Assembly: GCA_027022125.1 (NCBI GenBank)
Contig: JALVZI010000029.1
Span: 1 to 5,274, forward strand
Origin: Anaerolineae bacterium
Lineage (GTDB): Bacteria; Chloroflexota; Anaerolineae; 4572-78
Reading direction: 5' to 3'
DNA: 5,274 nucleotides
Positions 1-5,274 of this stretch are shown piece by piece. The translations under genes were made by a program, and so were the position numbers. The notes beneath the pieces were generated by a model. It saw only the letters and a list, made by a program, of their open reading frames with translations, was not told the origin of the DNA and searched no databases. How positions within the stretch are numbered: the first letter of the stretch is position 1; each line of letters opens with the position of its first letter.

Positions 1-24
1 TCAAAACTCAAAAATTTTGAAATT

Positions 25-48
25 CTCCGCGTCTCTGTGTCTCTGTGG
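25..48. repeat. Octanucleotide tandem array (three CTCYGYGK units)
   Basis: Three consecutive 8-nt units are visible: CTCCGCGT, CTCTGTGT and CTCTGTGG. They lie in the AT-rich spacer ahead of the small antitoxin gene. A related array with units CTTTGCGN occurs at 3864-3887, again just upstream of a gene. I see no coding potential. Function is unknown. It resembles the short-period intergenic repeats scattered through many environmental bacterial genomes. Confidence 0.75.
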
Positions 49-127
49 TGAAAAATTAACCTTTTTGCAGATGAGCCATTACAGAGGTCGTAATCCTACT
101 TTTTAGATTGGATGATGCAGTAGTCTG

Positions 128-364
128 ATGAGTATCAACGAATTGGTGCAGTCTGTACAATTTTTAACCGATGCAGGGGGACAAAAAACCGCCGTATTGA
201 TTGATATTGATAGTTGGGAAGAAATTGTGACTCTTTTGGAAGATATTGAAGACGCTTACGAGTTGCAACAAGCCAAACAGACCCAAGAAAAACTCGTTGA
301 TTGGGAAACGGTTATCGTAGAGACGCCCAATTTGGGTGTCTCTACCGGGTTGTTTGAAACCTGA
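128..364 (+). CDS. Phd/YefM-like antitoxin-type small protein, orphan
   Basis: This 78-residue acidic protein resembles the N-terminal part of Phd/YefM-type antitoxins and related small partners of type II toxin-antitoxin pairs. The family signature is a short strand, a turn with D-x-x-G, then TAVLIDIDSWEEIV (residues 21-34) and an acidic helix LLEDIEDAYELQQAK (36-50). Such proteins normally bind DNA through the N-terminal domain and neutralise a toxin through the C-terminal tail. Here the tail is odd: residues 64-73 (VETPNLGVST) are encoded by a near-perfect palindrome at 317-345, so the native C-terminus, probably just after VDWETV, seems to have been replaced. No toxin gene follows, and the next 280 bases hold only repeats. 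The start is the first in-frame ATG, since an upstream ATG at 111 runs into TAG. The Shine-Dalgarno is weak. The gene may be a relic or a solitary antitoxin. Family assignment is from pattern only. Confidence 0.68.
   Translation: MSINELVQSVQFLTDAGGQKTAVLIDIDSWEEIVTLLEDIEDAYELQQAKQTQEKLVDWETVIVETPNLGVSTGLFET
317..345. repeat. Palindromic repeat inside the 3' end of the antitoxin gene
   Basis: GTAGAGACGCCCAA (317-330) and TTGGGTGTCTCTAC (332-345) are inverted copies separated by one base. The only mismatch is a G that would face U in RNA, giving a 14-bp G·U-tolerant stem. GTAGAGACG palindromes are a recurring small repeat type in bacterial genomes, notably cyanobacteria. Here it begins exactly at codon 64 and is read through in frame, ending five codons before the stop. 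It could also fold in the mRNA near the end of the gene. Confidence 0.85.
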
Positions 365-380
365 GATTAACGGCATACAT

Positions 381-465
381 CTCGCAATGACATTTTCTGC
401 GCCCTTTCCGTAGGGGCGACCTTTATGGTCGCCCGAAATAGGGCAGCCACAAGGGCTGCCCCTAC
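381..465. repeat. REP-like palindromic repeat, copy 1 (two hairpin arms)
   Basis: The element begins CTCGCAATGACATTTTC and then folds into two hairpins: GGGCGACC (414-421) with GGTCGCCC (427-434), and GGGCAGCC (441-448) with GGCTGCCC (454-461). Both are bracketed by GTAGGGG (410-416) and CCCCTAC (459-465), so a three-way-junction fold is an alternative. A second, shorter copy lies at 3793-3854, and another CTCGCAATGACA start is at 601-612. Repeats of this look are widespread between genes in environmental bacteria. It carries no credible coding sequence. Confidence 0.88.
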
Positions 466-485
466 GATTATTCAAGGCGAACACA

Positions 486-498
486 GCACGCTGAATAG
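486..498. repeat. 13-bp direct repeat GCACGCTGAATAG, copy 1
   Basis: GCACGCTGAATAG occurs here and identically at 3906-3918. In both places it lies shortly after a copy of the GTAGGGGCGACC palindromic repeat, about 20 bases after copy 1 and about 50 bases after copy 2. It may be a boundary piece of the same composite intergenic repeat. No function is evident. Confidence 0.6.
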
Positions 499-530
499 TT
501 ACTTTCAGGAAACGTAATGTGTGACTTTGG

Positions 531-579
531 ACTTGAAACTTGAAACCTGAAACATTGAACCTTGAACTTGAAACCTGAG
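531..579. repeat. Degenerate heptanucleotide array (ACTTGAA)n
   Basis: Seven consecutive units of about 7 nt are visible: ACTTGAA twice, ACCTGAA, ACATTGAA, CCTTGAA, CTTGAA and ACCTGAG. The period holds at 7 with single-base slips to 8 and 6. The array fills the spacer between the antitoxin gene and the valS promoter. It is not coding. It has the same period as the heptad arrays inside the T-box leader and after valS, but a different core sequence. Confidence 0.8.
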
Positions 580-651
580 ACTACCACACGCCACGTCTCC
601 CTCGCAATGACAGGCGGATTAGTTTCGCCGCCGGGCGGCATAATTGGGGGG

Positions 652-679
652 TTGACATTCGCGCTTAATTTGATATACT
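652..679 (+). promoter_or_regulatory. Sigma70-type promoter of the T-box/valS transcript
   Basis: A perfect -35 box TTGACA (652-657) is followed after a 16-nt spacer by TATACT (674-679), a one-mismatch -10 box. It carries a TG dinucleotide at 671-672 in the extended -10 position. Transcription would begin at about 685-688, a few bases before Stem I of the T-box. The near-consensus elements fit a leader whose output is controlled mainly by attenuation rather than by initiation. Confidence 0.88.
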
Positions 680-855
680 ATGCCCAACATAGAACGACTC
701 CGAGCAGGAGGAGTACGCGGCACTGAGTTGCCAGAGAGGCAGGGTCATCGGCTGGAAGCCCCGCCACAACCACAACCGCGGAAGGTCGCCTGTGAGTTGA
801 TTGCCTGAAACTAAGTAGGGTAATCCGGTTCAGCCCGTTATCGCTGGTTGAGAGT

Positions 856-957
856 GGGGTTTAGTTTAAAGTCGTCAGTCATCAGTTTTTAGTTATCAGT
901 ATTCAGGTATCAGAAGAACACTGATAACTGACAACTAATAACTGACAACTAAACCCC
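856..957. repeat. Inverted heptad arrays forming an enlarged T-box Stem III
   Basis: GGGGTTTAGTT (856-866) and AACTAAACCCC (947-957) are perfect inverted copies of 11 bp and form the Stem III base. Inside, the left arm runs as about eight 7-nt units (860-915: TTTAGTT, TAAAGTC, GTCAGTC, ATCAGTT, TTTAGTT, ATCAGTA, TTCAGGT, ATCAGAA). The right arm runs as five (919-953: CACTGAT, AACTGAC, AACTAAT, AACTGAC, AACTAAA). The right units are reverse complements of the left ones, so the arms can pair in several registers. The usual T-box Stem III is a short hairpin, so this looks like repeat expansion or insertion in its loop. Confidence 0.88.
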
Positions 958-976
958 AAATCAAGGTGGTACCGCG

Positions 977-1015
977 AAAATCCCCTTTCGTCCTTGTGAT
1001 GAAGGGGTTTTTATT
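977..1015 (+). terminator. Intrinsic terminator of the T-box leader
   Basis: CCCC (982-985), then UUCGUC (987-992, after one bulged U), pairs with GAUGAA (998-1003) and GGGG (1004-1007) around a five-base loop. The run TTTTTATTTT (1008-1017) follows. AAAA at 977-980 can extend the stem against the T-run. The 5' strand overlaps bases needed for the antiterminator (986-995), so the two folds exclude each other. The stem ends about 25 bases before the valS start codon. Confidence 0.93.
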
Positions 1016-1027
1016 TTGGAAGTAATC

Positions 1028-1033
1028 AAGGAG
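1028..1033 (+). promoter_or_regulatory. Ribosome binding site of valS
   Basis: AAGGAG lies 6 bases before ATG at 1040. This decides the start over an in-frame TTG at 1016, which falls within the terminator T-run and has no Shine-Dalgarno of its own. Confidence 0.88.
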
Positions 1034-1039
1034 AACACC

Positions 1040-3710
<2,671 letters not shown>

Positions 3711-3712
<2 letters not shown>

Positions 3713-3745
3713 CGAGTGACGAATGACGAATGACGAATAGCGAAT
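3711..3745. repeat. Heptanucleotide array (TGACGAA)n abutting the valS stop
   Basis: Three perfect TGACGAA units (3717-3737) are followed by the variant TAGCGAA (3738-3744) and preceded by the degenerate piece AGCGAG that overlaps the valS stop codon. The array therefore starts directly at the end of the gene. A related AGCGAAA stretch recurs at 3921-3927 ahead of the next gene. Role unknown. It is not a hairpin and has no T-run, so it is not a terminator. Confidence 0.82.
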
Positions 3746-3792
3746 GTATCTATTTAGCCAACCGGCAAACGCGGGGATTGCTTTGCCTGCGG

Positions 3793-3854
3793 CTCGTAAT
3801 GACATTTCCGCGCCCAAAGCGTAGGGGCGACCCTTGTGGTCGCCCGAAACAGGG
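3793..3854. repeat. REP-like palindromic repeat, copy 2; possible valS terminator
   Basis: This matches copy 1 at 381-443 with a few substitutions and one base less: CTCGTAATGACATTTCC, then GTAGGGGCGACC, and the hairpin GGGCGACC (3825-3832) with GGTCGCCC (3838-3845), then CGAAACAGGG. It lacks the second GGGCAGCC hairpin of copy 1. It ends in TTTTT (3855-3859). An alternative stem CCCT-GT (3831-3837) with ACAGGG (3849-3854) just before the T-run would look like a weak intrinsic terminator for valS. No better one is visible between 3713 and 3936. Confidence 0.83.
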
Positions 3855-3863
3855 TTTTTAAAT

Positions 3864-3887
3864 CTTTGCGACTTTGCGGCTTTGCGT
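3864..3887. repeat. Octanucleotide tandem array (CTTTGCGN)x3
   Basis: CTTTGCGA, CTTTGCGG and CTTTGCGT follow each other without gaps. The array sits about 50 bases upstream of the zinc-ribbon gene. Its unit is similar to the CTCYGYGK octads at 25-48, also placed in the spacer before a gene. No open reading frame or recognisable promoter box is formed. Confidence 0.8.
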
Positions 3888-3905
3888 GAGATGAATGTTT
3901 TTTAG

Positions 3906-3918
3906 GCACGCTGAATAG
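3906..3918. repeat. 13-bp direct repeat GCACGCTGAATAG, copy 2
   Basis: Identical to 486-498. Here it lies 19-31 bases upstream of the start codon of the zinc-ribbon gene, just before its ribosome binding site. Because the same sequence occurs elsewhere with no gene nearby, it is more likely part of the repeat family than a regulator site. Confidence 0.55.
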
Positions 3919-3936
3919 ATAGCGAAAGGGGAATGT

Positions 3937-5016
3937 ATGGCAAAAAAAGTTCTCGGATATACTCAACTGCAATGGACGTGTCCCGCTTGCGGCACACAAA
4001 ATCGCGGCACTGCCAGATTCTGCATCAACTGCGGCACGGCTCAGCCCGAAGATGTGGAATTCCATCAAGCCAGCCACGAGCAAATTCTCACCGATATTGA
4101 AACGGTGAAAAAAGCGAAAGCGGGCGCAGACATCTACTGTTTTTACTGCGGCACGCGCAACCCTGCCGATGCGACCAATTGCAGTCAGTGCGGCGCAGAC
4201 CTGTCGCAGGGAACGCGGCGCGAAAGCGGAAAAGTTGTCGGCGCATTTCAAGAATCATCAGCCGCCGAGAAAATTCCGTGTTCATCGTGTGGCGAAATGG
4301 TTGACCCCGATGCAGCGACATGCCCCTACTGCGGCGCGCCCATCCAAAAACCCGAAAAACCGAAACCGAAACCCGCTGCCCCGCCTGCCAAACCGGTGGG
4401 AAAAGGTGTGGTGATTGGTGTTGTGCTCTTCCTGCTGCTGGCGTGTTTTGGTGTGTATTTTCTGTTTCTCCGCACATCCGATGCCACCGCGCGCGTGCAG
4501 TCCGTCCATTGGACGCGCGCTATTGCCATCGAGGCGCTGGCGCCGGTTCGGCACGAAAACTGGCGAGACCAAATTCCCGCCGATGCGGTTATCGGCACGT
4601 GCACGCAAAAAGTCGAACATGTGCAGGATGACCCCGCACCCAATGCCAAAGAGGTGTGCGGCACGCCATACACGGTGGATAAAGGAAACGGTTACGGTGA
4701 AGTGGTGCAGGATTGCCAATATGAAGTTTACGCCGATTGGTGCGAATATACCGTGCAGGAATGGCAGGTGGTTGACCAAGTGGTGGCAGAGGGGAACGAC
4801 CTTTCGCCACGCGACCCGCCATTGCCTGCGCTATCCAACAGCCAGCGAGCGGGCGGACGGAGTGCGGAGTATGAGATTCAATTCGATGCGGATGGCGAAA
4901 CCTACACCTTCACCACCGGCGATGAAGAGTTGTTCCGGCGAGCGCAGCCCGGCACGCGCTGGATTTTGAAAGTCAACACGCTGGGCGCGGTGACGGGCAT
5001 CGAACCGGCGGAGTGA
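3937..5016 (+). CDS. Triple zinc-ribbon, single-pass membrane protein of unknown function
   Basis: This is a 359-residue protein. The N-terminal half carries three CxxC-x(10)-CxxC zinc ribbons with CGT/CGA knuckles: C15/C18/C29/C32, C68/C71/C82/C85 and C115/C118/C129/C132. A Pro/Lys-rich linker (KPEKPKPKPAAPPAKP, 138-153) leads to one transmembrane segment (about 157-178, VVIGVVLFLLLACFGVYF). The rest (about 180-359) is probably outside the membrane, by the positive-inside rule. It begins with VHWTRAIAIEALAPV, then has four cysteines (C222, C241, C260, C269) around CGTPYTVDKG and VVQDCQYEVYADWCEYT, which could form two disulfides. Similar zinc-ribbon-plus-membrane proteins of unknown function are, as I recall, common in Chloroflexota. 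ATG at 3937 follows AAAGGGG (3925-3931) at 5 bases. No promoter is recognised in the spacer, and a strong intrinsic terminator follows the stop by about 20 bases. It might anchor or sense something at the membrane, but nothing here identifies a ligand. Confidence 0.92.
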   Translation: MAKKVLGYTQLQWTCPACGTQNRGTARFCINCGTAQPEDVEFHQASHEQILTDIETVKKAKAGADIYCFYCGTRNPADATNCSQCGADLSQGTRRESGKVVGAFQESSAAEKIPCSSCGEMVDPDAATCPYCGAPIQKPEKPKPKPAAPPAKPVGKGVVIGVVLFLLLACFGVYFLFLRTSDATARVQSVHWTRAIAIEALAPVRHENWRDQIPADAVIGTCTQKVEHVQDDPAPNAKEVCGTPYTVDKGNGYGEVVQDCQYEVYADWCEYTVQEWQVVDQVVAEGNDLSPRDPPLPALSNSQRAGGRSAEYEIQFDADGETYTFTTGDEELFRRAQPGTRWILKVNTLGAVTGIEPAE

Positions 5017-5034
5017 GCGTTGAATTTTGGCAAC

Positions 5035-5067
5035 AAAAAAGGGGCGGTTGCACACCGCCCCTTTTCT
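5035..5067. terminator. Intrinsic terminator after the zinc-ribbon gene, copy 1
   Basis: GGGGCGG (5041-5047) pairs with CCGCCCC (5055-5061) around loop TTGCACA. A run of A (5035-5040) lies before it and TTTTCT after it. With A-T extension the stem reaches about 11 bp. The flanking A-run and T-run make it usable from both strands. It starts 18 bases after the stop codon at 5016. Confidence 0.92.
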
Positions 5068-5090
5068 ATTTCGCATCCATTCAGCGTTCA

Positions 5091-5170
5091 CCCCCTCCCT
5101 AACCCTCCCCCTTTGAGGGGGAGGGAATATCATCCCCCCCTCCCTGAAAGGGAGGGGGCAGGGGGAGGGT
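5091..5170. repeat. C/G-rich palindromic island between the two terminators
   Basis: Two perfect 9-bp hairpins lie side by side. CCCTCCCCC (5103-5111) pairs GGGGGAGGG (5117-5125), and CCCCCTCCC (5136-5144) pairs GGGAGGGGG (5150-5158). Each has a five-base loop. ACCCTCCCCC (5102-5111) can also pair with GGGGGAGGGT (5161-5170), so a longer nested fold competes. The strands are strongly asymmetric in C and G. This type of intergenic repeat is common in repeat-rich genomes. It is non-coding. Confidence 0.85.
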
Positions 5171-5208
5171 AAAAATCCGGTCAAACAAAAAGTTTCAATA
5201 AGTTTAAC

Positions 5209-5241
5209 AAAAAAGGGGCGGTTGCACACCGCCCCTTTTCT
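5209..5241. terminator. Intrinsic terminator, identical copy 2
   Basis: The hairpin GGGGCGG (5215-5221) with CCGCCCC (5229-5235), its TTGCACA loop and the A- and T-runs are exactly as in copy 1. Identity covers 41 bases (5206-5246 against 5032-5072) and stops abruptly on both sides. Nothing coding lies between the copies. It may be a fail-safe second terminator, or may serve a convergent gene beyond the window. The last 28 bases (5247-5274) show no recognisable feature. Confidence 0.9.
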
Positions 5242-5274
5242 ATTTCAACGGATATTCGGTTAAAATAGCCCGAC

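Larger units (their letters stand above)
690..1015 (+). promoter_or_regulatory. T-box leader RNA sensing tRNA-Val, upstream of valS
   Basis: All T-box landmarks are visible. Stem I closes with CGACTC (695-700) pairing GAGTTG (794-799), then CAGG (705-708) with CCTG (789-792). The specifier loop has AGTA (712-715) on one side and GAAG-GUC on the other, and CGCGG (716-720) pairs CCGCG (776-780). GUC at 785-787 is a valine codon, matching the downstream gene. The distal part shows AGAGAG (733-738) and GGCTGGAAGCC (750-760). Conserved CCGTTAT follows at 835-841. The antiterminator pairs AAGG (963-966) with CCTT (992-995) and GCGAAA (974-979) with TTTCGT (986-991), leaving the seven-base bulge UGGUACC (967-973). 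Its UGGU would pair with the ACCA end of uncharged tRNA-Val. Charged tRNA cannot bind the bulge, so the terminator wins. Stem III is unusually long because of an inserted repeat. Confidence 0.97.

Noticed and set aside
65..96. Promoter for the antitoxin gene (TTGCAG with a weak -10 near 91-96)
   Set aside because: The -10 candidate matches the consensus poorly and no other support exists, so I do not call it.
164..484. Minus-strand frame of 106 codons over the antitoxin gene and palindromic repeat
   Set aside because: Its first part is simply the translation of the repeat (GCPISGDHKGRPYG), a well-known type of spurious protein from such repeats, and it overlaps a better gene.
784..786. GGU (glycine) as the T-box specifier
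   Set aside because: It is one base out of register with the usual spacing after the GAA of the specifier loop. GUC at 785-787 fits the loop and agrees with the valine gene downstream.
919..953. CRISPR array in the heptad repeats
   Set aside because: The units are 7 nt long, contiguous and without spacers. No cas gene is present.
1016..1018. TTG as an upstream start for valS
   Set aside because: It lies in the T-run of the leader terminator and lacks a Shine-Dalgarno. ATG at 1040 has AAGGAG at ideal spacing.
4831..5229. Minus-strand frame of 132 codons containing CNRPFF twice
   Set aside because: The duplicated peptide is the two terminator copies translated, and the middle is the C/G-rich palindromic island. 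This is not a gene.

Overview
The window looks like a chromosomal stretch of a repeat-rich environmental bacterium with roughly 50-55% GC. A tRNA-sensing T-box leader upstream of an aminoacyl-tRNA synthetase gene, a zinc-ribbon membrane protein, and intergenic spacers full of short palindromes and 7-8 nt tandem repeats together suggest Chloroflexota, perhaps Anaerolineae. This is an inference from style and gene content. No marker gene in the window fixes the taxonomy.

Layout, all genes on the + strand. Positions 1-127 are a spacer with an 8-nt tandem repeat. Positions 128-364 hold a small Phd/YefM-like antitoxin gene with no toxin partner, and its last codons lie in a palindromic repeat. Positions 365-640 hold no gene, only a multi-hairpin palindromic repeat and a heptad array. 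A strong sigma70-type promoter (652-679) then starts a complete T-box leader (about 690-1015). This has a Stem I with a GUC valine specifier, an antiterminator with a seven-base UGGUACC bulge, and an intrinsic terminator. It controls valS (1040-3712), a full-length valyl-tRNA synthetase. Positions 3713-3936 are another repeat-filled spacer. Positions 3937-5016 encode a membrane protein with three zinc ribbons and one transmembrane segment. Positions 5017-5274 contain two identical copies of a 41-bp terminator flanking a C/G-rich palindromic island.

The best understood functional unit is the T-box and valS pair. Uncharged tRNA-Val should bind the GUC specifier and the UGGU bulge, stabilise the antiterminator and allow valS transcription. 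The most unusual point is that Stem III of this T-box has been enlarged to about 100 nt by inverted arrays of a degenerate heptanucleotide repeat. It looks as if a dispersed intergenic repeat has colonised a working riboregulator. I see no CRISPR array, tRNA or rRNA gene, transposase, phage gene or wholly new multi-gene system.
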